Positions 1 through 6,130 of a stretch of DNA of 8,087 nucleotides are shown here, piece after piece. The notes below the pieces were generated by a model that did no database searches, was not told the DNA's origin, and saw only the letters and a program-made list of their open reading frames with translations. This stretch comes from Candidatus Eiseniibacteriota bacterium (GTDB taxonomy: Bacteria > Arandabacterota > Arandabacteria > Arandabacterales > Arandabacteraceae): assembly GCA_030622265.1 (NCBI GenBank), contig JAUXGG010000056.1, forward strand, positions 1-8,087, in the 5' to 3' direction. The translations under genes and the position numbers were made by a program. Each line of letters begins with the position of its first letter. Position 1 is the first letter of the stretch.

Positions 1-2
1 AC

Positions 3-479
3 GGGCGATCGGTGAGGCTATCAACGGTTACCATGGAGCCCATTCAGACTTCAACTGTGAACGTTGGCCGAATGTACTTCAGGTCGGGGCTCAACCAGGA
101 AGCGGAGCCTTCACTTGAGTGGGCACAGGCGCTTGGTTCCGGGTTTGAACTCCTTGAATTCTCTCGTGCCGAAGATGGCGAGATTCCAGATGACGCAGTG
201 GGTGTGGCTCCCATGCTGGAGGTGTCTCCCAATCCATTCACGGGAATCACCCACTTCGCATTGGGTATTCCAGCCCGCAGCAGAGTCAGTATCAACGTCT
301 ATGATGTGACAGGGCGTTTGGTTCGGACTGTAGCAGACCAGATTGCTGAGCCCGGAATCCTCAAGGCCAGCTGGGGTGGCCACGACGAGCACGGGGCGAG
401 TATGCCTGCCGGGGTCTACTTCGTGAGAGCGGAGGCTGGCGATCTCCGTCACACTCGCAATCTTGTCTTGCTGAGGTGA
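3..479 (+). CDS. Secreted protein with FlgD-Ig-like C-terminal sorting domain (5' truncated)
   Basis: The frame is open to the left edge of the window (first full codon at 3), so the true start lies outside it; a GTG at 12 is probably internal. Numbering from that GTG, about residues 68-155 form a typical C-terminal sorting/FlgD-Ig-like domain: SPNPF at 72-76, a beta-strand leading to NVYDVTGRLVRTV near 95-107, then PAGVYFVRAEAG and the closing NLVLLR. In family terms this domain lies at the end of proteins exported across the outer membrane, often by a type IX-like route, and is not catalytic. The roughly 67 residues before it show no motif I recognise, so the protein's function is unknown. 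The DNA here is visibly less GC-rich than the cluster that starts near 1080. The same tag type ends the protein at 6131-7534. Confidence 0.8.
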   Translation, partial: GRSVRLSTVTMEPIQTSTVNVGRMYFRSGLNQEAEPSLEWAQALGSGFELLEFSRAEDGEIPDDAVGVAPMLEVSPNPFTGITHFALGIPARSRVSINVYDVTGRLVRTVADQIAEPGILKASWGGHDEHGASMPAGVYFVRAEAGDLRHTRNLVLLR

Positions 480-758
480 ACCCGGCCAACAGCATTTTGC
501 CACGAGAGCCACTACCGTCCACCCGGCATCCTATGTCTGAATGAAGCACTTCTGAGGCCCGGCTGGTACTGGTGACCTCGCAGGCTCAGTAGTTTGGGAC
601 AGGATGCATGATCTTTGAAATAGGAGTAGCGACTCAACAACTATTTCGGGTTGACTACGTTAGAGTAGTGAGTGTCAAGAAAGGTGACGGGCGCTGGGCC
701 GGGCTTCGAATCGCCCCTTCAGACCTGTGGTCAGTGCCACGAGTGTTCTCTGCGGTTC
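480..758. other. Non-coding stretch between convergent reading frames
   Basis: This stretch lies between the stop of the sorting-domain protein and the minus-strand SEC-C stop. Short reading frames occur on both strands, but none has a recognisable motif or a good ribosome binding site. It is relatively AT-rich around 601-660. I see no convincing rho-independent terminator; the only symmetric element is a weak interrupted inverted repeat at 651-678. Confidence 0.5.
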
Positions 759-920
759 TCAGGCCGGTCGTCCACAACAGCGTTTGTATTTCTTGCCTGA
801 GCCGCAAGGGCAGGCCTCATTCCGCCCCGGTCTCCTGGAGTAGCGTGCGTCCATGGGTAATCTCGGTAACGGTGCAGCAGTGGGTTCAGTGCTCGCAAGC
901 ATCTTCCGCATGTCAACCAT
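759..920 (-). CDS. Small SEC-C motif protein, or C-terminal remnant of a larger one
   Basis: Read on the minus strand, codons 824 to 771 give RNEACPCGSGKKYKRCCG, an almost perfect match to the SEC-C motif (CPCGSGKKYKxCC) found at the SecA C-terminus and in many small zinc-binding proteins. Two residues and Ala follow, then a TGA at 761-759. Starting at the first in-frame ATG (920) the product is 53 residues, with the zinc ligands at Cys37, Cys39, Cys48 and Cys49. No Shine-Dalgarno site precedes this ATG. The same frame stays open upstream to 1079, with protein-like sequence (DVFDDIYLARRGRPEVVY at about 1001-942) but no ATG, GTG or TTG, and stops at 1082-1080. That suggests a 5'-truncated or decayed gene as much as a real micro-protein. 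A weak minus-strand -10 (TATACT, 943-938) exists. The motif is certain; the gene model is not. Confidence 0.55.
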   Translation of the reverse strand: MVDMRKMLASTEPTAAPLPRLPMDARYSRRPGRNEACPCGSGKKYKRCCGRPA

Positions 921-1049
921 GAACGGCTCTGACGGCGAGTATACTACCTCTGGCCTACCGCGTCTTGCCAGATAGATGTCGTCGAAGACGTCTGAGGAGT
1001 CAGGGGTTACCTTGTCTCTTCCTGTTCCCAGGCGCCCGGTGAGGGCGTA

Positions 1050-1078
1050 TTGACTCCCGGAGGAGGCTGTGTTAGAAT
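1050..1078 (+). promoter_or_regulatory. Sigma-70-type promoter for the ferredoxin-AOR cluster
   Basis: The -35 box TTGACT (1050-1055) and the -10 box TAGAAT (1073-1078) are separated by exactly 17 bases, and each matches the sigma-70 consensus at five of six positions. Transcription would begin near 1085, giving a leader of about 25 nt before the GTG at 1110. That leader is too short for a cofactor-sensing riboswitch. Confidence 0.7.
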
Positions 1079-1109
1079 TTCATCCGGCTAATCAAGATGG
1101 GGGTAACCA

Positions 1110-1493
1110 GTGATAATCGGAAGGGATGAATCCAGGTGTACCGGCTGCAAGATCTGTCAGCTGATATGTGCGCTCCATCACTTCAAGGAGCACAATCCCA
1201 AGAAGGCAGCCCTGGGCATAACGGGTGAATTCCCGGTGCCGGGCACGTACAAGATCAGTCTTTGTACCCAGTGTGAGAAGTGTATCCCCGTCTGCCCGAC
1301 CGAGGCCATAAGCAAGCAGGGCGACGCCATAAAGATCGATCCCGAGAAGTGCACATACTGCCTTATATGCGTGGACGAGTGTCCATTCAACGCGATCTTC
1401 GTTCACCGGGACTTTGAGGTACCATTCATCTGCGATCTTTGCGGGGAGTGCGTGGAGATGTGTCCCACCAAAGCGCTTTACTGGGAGCAATAA
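1110..1493 (+). CDS. Four-cluster ferredoxin, electron-transfer subunit of AOR-type oxidoreductase
   Basis: The 127-residue protein has 16 cysteines, all in four [4Fe-4S] motifs: C10-x2-C13-x2-C16-x3-C20, C52/55/58/62-P, C81/84/87/91-P and C108/111/114/118-P. The first motif lacks the usual trailing proline (CALHH) and a roughly 30-residue spacer separates it from the second, as in HycB/AorA/YdhY-like electron-transfer subunits. There is no signal peptide, so it should be cytoplasmic. The start is GTG at 1110, preceded five bases upstream by a purine-rich GATGGGGGT site. The AOR catalytic gene follows after 15 nt. By analogy with two-subunit AOR enzymes (AorAB of Aromatoleum, WOR5 of Pyrococcus), this subunit should pass electrons between the catalytic [4Fe-4S] cluster and an external acceptor. 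No FAD subunit like AorC is present here. The fold and partner assignment is strong; the physiological acceptor is unknown. Confidence 0.93.
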   Translation: MIIGRDESRCTGCKICQLICALHHFKEHNPKKAALGITGEFPVPGTYKISLCTQCEKCIPVCPTEAISKQGDAIKIDPEKCTYCLICVDECPFNAIFVHRDFEVPFICDLCGECVEMCPTKALYWEQ

Positions 1494-1508
1494 GGATGGA
1501 GGCTTGAC

Positions 1509-3347
1509 GTGATACCAGGTTATGGCGGCAGCGTCCTGAGGATCGATCTCTCCGACGGCAAGGTTACCAAGGAGCCCACGCCCGAGGAGATGATAAGGGA
1601 CTATATCGGCGCACGCGGTTTCATCATCTATACCCTCTATAAGGAGCTCACCCCGGGGATAGACCCTCTGGGACCCGAGGCCAAGTTCATAACTTCCACC
1701 GGCCCCTTGACCGGCCTCTTTGTCCCCTCATCGGGCAAGATCCAGTCGGGAGGCAAGTCCCCGCTCACGGGCGGCTATGGCGAGTCCAACTCGGGCGGCC
1801 ACTTCCCTGAAGAGCTCAAGATGGCCGGCTATGACATGCTCATTCTCGAAGGGCAGCATGACAAGCCCTGCTACGTGGTGGTCGATGACGATGATGTGAG
1901 AATCGAGGATGCAAAAGAGATCTGGGGCAAAGGTTCCATCACGACCGAGGAGATCTTGAAGAAGAACCTCGGGGAGGACTTCCAGATCATGACCATCGGC
2001 CCGGCGGGGGAGAACCTGGTCAAGATAGCCTGCATAACCCACGACTTCGGACGTCAGGCGGGACGCACAGGTCTGGGGACTATACTGGGGTCCAAGAAGG
2101 TCAAGGCGATCTGTATCAGGGGAACCAAGACCATACCGGTTCACGATGTCGACGGCCTGATAAAAGTCGGCAAGCGCATGTACCAGCAGTGCTTCACCAA
2201 CGCGGCCTTCGAGCTCTGGCAGACTTATGGTACCGCCGCTGTTACCAACTGGGCCAACAGGATCGGGTCGTTCCCCACCCGGAATTTCCAGTCGGGCTAC
2301 TTCGAGCTTTTCACGAATCTTTCCGGACCGCGCATGAGAGAAGAGATCGTGGTCAACAACAAAGCGTGCTTTGCCTGCGCCATGTGCTGCGGGAAGTACT
2401 CCCACACCAAGACCAAGGACTATGATGTCTATGTCGAAGGTCCGGAGTATGAGACCACCGCCATGATCGGCGGCAACTGCGCGCTCGGCAATATCAAGGA
2501 TGTGGCCTATGCCAATTACCTTTGTGATGAATACGGCATCGACACTATATCGGGCGGATCGATCATCGGCTTCACCATAGAGTGTTTCGAGAAGGGGATC
2601 ATAACCACCAAGGACACGGGCGGGCTCGAGCTCAAGTTCGGGGACCCGAAGTGCGTCTTCGAGATGATAAAGAAGATCGCGCTCAAGGAAGGCATTGGAG
2701 CGGTCCTGGCCGAGGGTTCGCGCCACGCGGCCAAGATCTTCGGAGGAGGCTCCGAGAAGTTCGCGATGCAGGTCAAGGGACTCGAGCAGAGCGGCTATGA
2801 GACCCGGCGGTCCCCGGCCATGCTCTTATCCTACATGACCTCCGACATAGGGGCCCATCACAGGCCCTCCTGGGCAGTGACCCACGATCTCCAGAGCGGG
2901 CGGGACCATGCCCGGGACAAGGCCTGGAAGGTGAAGGAACTCCAGCATACCAGGCCGCTCTTCGACACCCTGGGAGTCTGCAGGTTGCCCTGGATCGAGA
3001 TGCAGGTGCCGGTGAGCGACTATTGCGAAGCTTACAGGATGGCGACCGGCATCGAGCGCACCGAGGAGGAACTGATCACCATCTCCGAGAAGATTTGGAA
3101 CCTCACGCGGATGTTCTGGATAAGGGAATTCCCGGACTTCGGGCGCGCGGATGACATCCCACCGGCAAGGATCTGGGAGGACAAGCTCAAGGGAGGCCCG
3201 ACCGATGGGGGGGTGCTCTCGCGCGAGACGGTCGATGCCCTTCTGGATGATTACTATAAGGAGAGGGGATGGTCCAAGGACGGTAGGCCCACGCCTGAGA
3301 AGCTTAAAGAGCTGGGCCTGGACTGGGTAATCAAGGATCTCACGTAA
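1509..3347 (+). CDS. Aldehyde:ferredoxin oxidoreductase family (tungsten/molybdenum bis-pterin enzyme), catalytic subunit
   Basis: This 612-residue protein is full length for the AOR family (about 600-620). Residues 1 to about 210 form the pterin-binding N-terminal domain, with STGPLTGLFVPSSGK at 63-77 and GRQAGRTGLGTILGSKKVKA at 181-200. The proximal [4Fe-4S] cluster ligands are C287, C290 and C294 (CFACAMCC) plus C491 (FDTLGVC). They correspond closely to Cys288, 291, 295 and 494 of Pyrococcus furiosus AOR. E313 in EGPEYET matches Glu313 of that enzyme, and H451 in DIGAHHRP aligns with its His448. Family members oxidise aldehydes to acids, or run in reverse, with ferredoxin as partner. Substrate cannot be told from sequence, and the BamB and YdhV branches show how wide the family is. 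The GTG start has GGAGG at 1498-1502, six bases upstream. The 15-nt gap to the ferredoxin gene supports a two-subunit complex in the cytoplasm. Confidence 0.93.
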   Translation: MIPGYGGSVLRIDLSDGKVTKEPTPEEMIRDYIGARGFIIYTLYKELTPGIDPLGPEAKFITSTGPLTGLFVPSSGKIQSGGKSPLTGGYGESNSGGHFPEELKMAGYDMLILEGQHDKPCYVVVDDDDVRIEDAKEIWGKGSITTEEILKKNLGEDFQIMTIGPAGENLVKIACITHDFGRQAGRTGLGTILGSKKVKAICIRGTKTIPVHDVDGLIKVGKRMYQQCFTNAAFELWQTYGTAAVTNWANRIGSFPTRNFQSGYFELFTNLSGPRMREEIVVNNKACFACAMCCGKYSHTKTKDYDVYVEGPEYETTAMIGGNCALGNIKDVAYANYLCDEYGIDTISGGSIIGFTIECFEKGIITTKDTGGLELKFGDPKCVFEMIKKIALKEGIGAVLAEGSRHAAKIFGGGSEKFAMQVKGLEQSGYETRRSPAMLLSYMTSDIGAHHRPSWAVTHDLQSGRDHARDKAWKVKELQHTRPLFDTLGVCRLPWIEMQVPVSDYCEAYRMATGIERTEEELITISEKIWNLTRMFWIREFPDFGRADDIPPARIWEDKLKGGPTDGGVLSRETVDALLDDYYKERGWSKDGRPTPEKLKELGLDWVIKDLT

Positions 3348-3354
3348 GGGAAGG
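3348..3354 (+). promoter_or_regulatory. Ribosome binding site pointing to an ATC start
   Basis: GGGAAGG lies directly after the AOR stop codon and just before the ATC at 3358. It is the only Shine-Dalgarno-like site near the conserved N-terminus of the radical SAM gene. The spacing of three bases is short, so the assignment is tentative. Confidence 0.4.
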
Positions 3355-3357
3355 TCA

Positions 3358-4677
3358 ATCACTCCCCGGAAGCGTGTCAGGTTCACTTTCGTCTGTGACC
3401 GCTACAATCGCATTTCCATTGCGGCCCTCCTGGCCGCGCTTGAAACCCTCGATGAGGATGACCTCTTCTCAGCAAGGGTTGTGACACCCGAGGAGGCGCA
3501 ACACGTTTCCTTCGAACTGACCTCAGGGAGAGCCGAGGTCTTTTGCATGTCGGCGATGACCATGACGGCGCGCCCCGCGACAGAGCTTCATCGTGATCTC
3601 AAGAGCAAGTGGGGTGGCACCGCGTTTACGAGCATCTGCGGAGGACCCCATCCGACCGGTGATGCCGCGTCCGTTCTCAAGGGCGAATCAGCATCCGATA
3701 CCGGACGGTCGCCCGGCACTGGCTTCGACTATGCCTGCGTGGGTGAAGGTGAGGACATTGTCAAGGAAGTGGCGCTCGGTCTGGCCCGCGGCAAGGCGCT
3801 TGACGGAGTGGCCGGGCTCTTCCGCCTTAAGGATGACGAGCTCACTGGAGAAGTCCGGCGCGACCGGGTCGACCTCGAGAGATGCCCGCCTCTTCCGATG
3901 AGGAATCGCTTTCCAACCCACATCGAGATCGGCCGCGGCTGCCGCTGGGGGTGCGCCTATTGCCAGACACCGGGAATTCACGGCCGGGTAGAGCGGTTCA
4001 GGAGCCTCGACTCCATCGAGAAGGTCGTGGATTTCTATGCCCGGACAGGCATGAAGGACTACCGGTTCGTGCTTCCCAATGCCCTGGGATATGCCTCCGA
4101 CCGGCCCGGCTCTCCAAACTGCGATGCCCTGAGCGATCTCTTAGAAAGGGCGAGATCAAGGGCACGGGGCGGGCGGCTCTTCCTGGGCTCCTTTCCATCG
4201 GAGGCCAGGCCGGAGTATGTGACCGCCGAGGCACTCGGTATCCTCAAAGAACATGTTTCCAACGAGAAGCTTGTGATCGGCGGCCAGTCAGGCAGCCAGC
4301 GCATCCTGGATGAGCTGAAGCGCGGTCACAGCGTGGAGGACATAAGGAAAGCATGTGACACCGCGATTGGGGCGGGGTTCAAGCCCGCGATCGACCTGGT
4401 CCTCGGGTTTCCGGGGGAGTCCGCCGAAGACAGGCGGCAGACTTTCAAGCTGATGGAAGACCTGGCAGGCCAAGGTTCCAGGGTCAATATGCATTTCTTC
4501 ATGCCGCTTCCCGGGACACCGCTGGCTGAGGGGACTCCCGTGTTCTTAAGAGAGCATGACCGCAGGGTTCTTGATAGACTTGCCCAGGACGGTATAGTCA
4601 GGGGTGGCTGGCGCCGCCAGGAGGAGTTTTCCCGAATATGGGTAAAGCGAAGACGAGACAAAAGCCCCTGCCCGTGA
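3358..4677 (+). CDS. B12-binding-type radical SAM protein (MJ_1487-like family)
   Basis: The radical SAM cluster motif is GCRWGCAYCQTP (CxxxCxxC), with C195, C199 and C202 counted from the proposed start. Upstream of it lies a Rossmann-like B12-binding-type region (AEVFCMSAMTMT, then CGGPHPTGD, then FDYACVGEGED). Downstream are the TIM-barrel elements GGQSGSQRILDELKRGHS and DLVLGFPGES and a C-terminal MHFFMPLPGTPL. I place it in the MJ_1487-like B12-binding/radical SAM group, whose reaction is unknown; the classic DxHxxG cobalamin motif is not evident. The start is odd. The conserved N-terminus RVRFTFVCDRYNRISIAALL is encoded at 3373-3432, upstream of the first standard start codon (GTG 3481), and no ATG, GTG or TTG occurs in frame between the stop at 3328 and 3481. 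ATC at 3358 after GGGAAGG is the best candidate, giving 439 residues; starting at 3481 gives 398 and cuts the domain. A roughly 13-residue insertion (about 109-121) precedes GFDYACVGEGE. The gap to AOR is ten bases. Confidence 0.85.
   Translation: MTPRKRVRFTFVCDRYNRISIAALLAALETLDEDDLFSARVVTPEEAQHVSFELTSGRAEVFCMSAMTMTARPATELHRDLKSKWGGTAFTSICGGPHPTGDAASVLKGESASDTGRSPGTGFDYACVGEGEDIVKEVALGLARGKALDGVAGLFRLKDDELTGEVRRDRVDLERCPPLPMRNRFPTHIEIGRGCRWGCAYCQTPGIHGRVERFRSLDSIEKVVDFYARTGMKDYRFVLPNALGYASDRPGSPNCDALSDLLERARSRARGGRLFLGSFPSEARPEYVTAEALGILKEHVSNEKLVIGGQSGSQRILDELKRGHSVEDIRKACDTAIGAGFKPAIDLVLGFPGESAEDRRQTFKLMEDLAGQGSRVNMHFFMPLPGTPLAEGTPVFLREHDRRVLDRLAQDGIVRGGWRRQEEFSRIWVKRRRDKSPCP
4619..4626 (+). 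promoter_or_regulatory. Ribosome binding site for the DUF4416 gene
   Basis: AGGAGGAG lies inside the end of the radical SAM gene, 11 bases before ATG 4638. It favours that start over the in-frame GTG at 4674, which would make a four-base GTGA overlap but has no Shine-Dalgarno site. Confidence 0.55.
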
Positions 4678-5180
4678 AGCTTTTCTGCGGCTTGATCGGG
4701 AGTGACGCTTCGATCGAGGAGGCAGAAAGGTTCCTGGTGGAGGAGTTCGGCCCTGTGGACTGCCGCAGTCCACTCCTGCCGTTCGCCTGGACCGACTATT
4801 ACGGCGACGAGATGGGGAGTGATCTTAAAAGAAGATGGATCGCCTTTGCCGAGCTAAAGGAGCGCGGCTATCTGGCACGCGCCAAGCACGCCGCTGTCAT
4901 TCTTGAAGGGGCCCTTTCGGCGGAGGGCCGGCGGAAAGTCAACATCGATCCCGGGTATGTTGATGATGCCCAGGTGGTTCTCGCCACCGCCAAGAACTTC
5001 TCTCACCGGATCTACATCGGGAAAGGCTATTATGCCGAGGTGACCCTGATATATGCGCGCACCGGCTTTAAGTCGCTTGAGTGGACCTATCCCGATTACA
5101 AGAGCGAGAAGGGGCTTGAGTTTTTCGAGGAGGTTCGGAGCGCTTACCACCGGCAGATGAGGAGTCCCGATGCACCCTGA
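4638..5180 (+). CDS. DUF4416 family protein
   Basis: The 180-residue soluble protein carries the motifs I associate with DUF4416: PVKLF near 12-16, FAWTDYYGDEMG at 49-60, VNIDPGY at 101-107, LATAKN at 115-120, HRIYIGKGYYAEVTLIY at 123-139, and WTYPDY at 149-154. Length and motif order fit the family. No biochemical role is established for it that I can state. Charged and aromatic conservation (TDYY..EMG, DPGY, HRIY, YAE, PDY) suggests a binding or catalytic pocket, but that is inference. It has no signal peptide or membrane segment. The start ATG 4638 lies 40 nt inside the radical SAM gene, and its own stop overlaps the transporter gene by 11 nt, so translation of the three genes is probably coupled. 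Confidence 0.85.
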   Translation: MGKAKTRQKPLPVKLFCGLIGSDASIEEAERFLVEEFGPVDCRSPLLPFAWTDYYGDEMGSDLKRRWIAFAELKERGYLARAKHAAVILEGALSAEGRRKVNIDPGYVDDAQVVLATAKNFSHRIYIGKGYYAEVTLIYARTGFKSLEWTYPDYKSEKGLEFFEEVRSAYHRQMRSPDAP

Positions 5181-6063
5181 GAGACACGCGCCTGTCGTGG
5201 TCGCGTTCGCGATAGTCGTGGTGTCCTTTGCGGCGATACTCATAAGGCTGTGCGAGGCGCCCACGGCGATAATAGCGGCCTGCCGCCTGACCTTCGCCAC
5301 CCTGCTCCTCCTTCCGCTTTTCGTGAGGGCGCGCAGGCAAAGCAGTGCGCGTGGGCGAGGAGCGGTGACCTCGCGGCAAGTCGCTCTCTGCTCTCTGGCG
5401 GGCCTGTTTCTGTCGCTCCATTTCCTGTTCTGGATCGAGTCGCTCAAGCTCACGACGGTGGCAAACTCGGTCATGCTCGTCACGACGAGTCCGGTCTTCG
5501 CGGCCGTATTCGCGTGGCTTGCGCTTAAGGAAGCGGTGGGAAGGAAGACCCTTCTGGCTATACTTCTCTGTCTGGTGGGGAGCCTCATAATCAGCAGGGG
5601 TGCCGTGGAGTTGGGTCCCGGTGCCATCAAGGGCAATGTCTTCGCCATCCTCGGGGCGGCAGCTTTCGGCGCCCAGTTCGTGGTCGCCCGCTCCTTAAGG
5701 CGAACGATGGGGATCACCGAATATGCCTTCCTAACCTATGCCGCCGCGGCCATCATTCTCACAGGGTGGGCGATCTCAAGCGGGCATAGTTTCACGGGAT
5801 TCGATCGAATCAACTACCTCTGGTTTTTCCTTCTTGCTCTCGGACCCCAGGTCGTCGGGCATACATCGCTGAGCTGGGCCCTCAGGTATTTTCCAACGTC
5901 CAGGGTGGCCGTGTCTATTCTGGGTGAACCCGTGGGTGCGGCTCTCCTGGCCTGGGTGTTTTTCAAGGAGGTTCCGGGCTACAGCCTGTTTGTGGGCGGC
6001 GCCCTGATTCTCTATGGGGTGTATCTCGCCATCACCGAGAAAATGCCGGGCCTTCGTGATTGA
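5170..6063 (+). CDS. EamA/DMT-superfamily transporter, ten membrane helices
   Basis: The 297-residue, strongly hydrophobic protein shows ten predicted membrane helices, at about 8-27, 32-52, 70-90, 98-119, 127-144, 153-173, 184-203, 215-234, 244-265 and 270-290. They form two EamA repeats. The paired signatures SPVFAAVFAWLALKEAV (107-123) and GEPVGAALLAWVFFKEVPG (252-270) mark the fourth helix of each half, as in RhaT/YdcZ-like drug/metabolite exporters. It should sit in the inner membrane and move small metabolites or amino acids, usually outward; substrate is not predictable from sequence. The ATG start has GAGGAG at 5159-5164, five bases upstream, inside the DUF4416 gene. It is the last gene of the cluster: a new promoter begins at its stop codon. 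Confidence 0.9.
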   Translation: MHPERHAPVVVAFAIVVVSFAAILIRLCEAPTAIIAACRLTFATLLLLPLFVRARRQSSARGRGAVTSRQVALCSLAGLFLSLHFLFWIESLKLTTVANSVMLVTTSPVFAAVFAWLALKEAVGRKTLLAILLCLVGSLIISRGAVELGPGAIKGNVFAILGAAAFGAQFVVARSLRRTMGITEYAFLTYAAAAIILTGWAISSGHSFTGFDRINYLWFFLLALGPQVVGHTSLSWALRYFPTSRVAVSILGEPVGAALLAWVFFKEVPGYSLFVGGALILYGVYLAITEKMPGLRD

Positions 6064-6088
6064 AAAACCGCGAGTTGTCGTGTATAAT
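6060..6088 (+). promoter_or_regulatory. Strong sigma-70-type promoter for the exported protein gene
   Basis: TTGAAA (6060-6065) and a perfect TATAAT (6083-6088) are separated by 17 bases. The -35 box overlaps the transporter's TGA stop codon (6061-6063). Transcription should start near 6095, giving a leader of about 36 nt. This makes the downstream gene independently expressed, although read-through from the cluster is possible because no terminator is visible. Confidence 0.8.
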
Positions 6089-6118
6089 GGAAATTGTTGG
6101 AGAATGTTCCGGCCCCAC

Positions 6119-6124
6119 GGAGGT
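6119..6124 (+). promoter_or_regulatory. Ribosome binding site deciding the start at 6131
   Basis: GGAGGT sits six bases before ATG 6131. That ATG begins a clean signal peptide, whereas the longer frame opening at 6014 would start inside the transporter gene and upstream of the promoter. Confidence 0.8.
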
Positions 6125-6130
6125 GCTGAT

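Noticed and set aside
651..678. Interrupted inverted repeat TTGACTAC ... GTAGTGAGTGTCAA
   Set aside because: Only two five-base stems that do not nest evenly, with no T-run beside them. It is too weak for a terminator or operator call.
608..922. Plus-strand reading frame of 104 codons
   Set aside because: No motif, no good ribosome binding site, unconvincing composition, and it lies opposite the SEC-C motif, which is a much stronger coding signal.
480..1109. Possible molybdenum/tungsten cofactor riboswitch before the AOR cluster
   Set aside because: The predicted transcription start near 1085 leaves only about 25 nt of leader, and I see no structured element further upstream that would be transcribed with the cluster.
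1728..2726. Long minus-strand reading frame (332 codons) opposite the AOR gene
   Set aside because: It is a shadow of GC-rich codons in the AOR gene. It has no recognisable motif or ribosome binding site, while the plus strand carries all AOR hallmarks.
4674..4677. GTGA overlap as an alternative start for DUF4416
   Set aside because: No ribosome binding site precedes it, and it would remove the PV of the PVKLF motif. ATG 4638 has AGGAGGAG upstream.
6014..6130. Upstream extension of the exported protein gene to ATG 6014
   Set aside because: It would start inside the transporter gene and before the promoter, and would bury the signal peptide. ATG 6131 has GGAGGT at the right distance.
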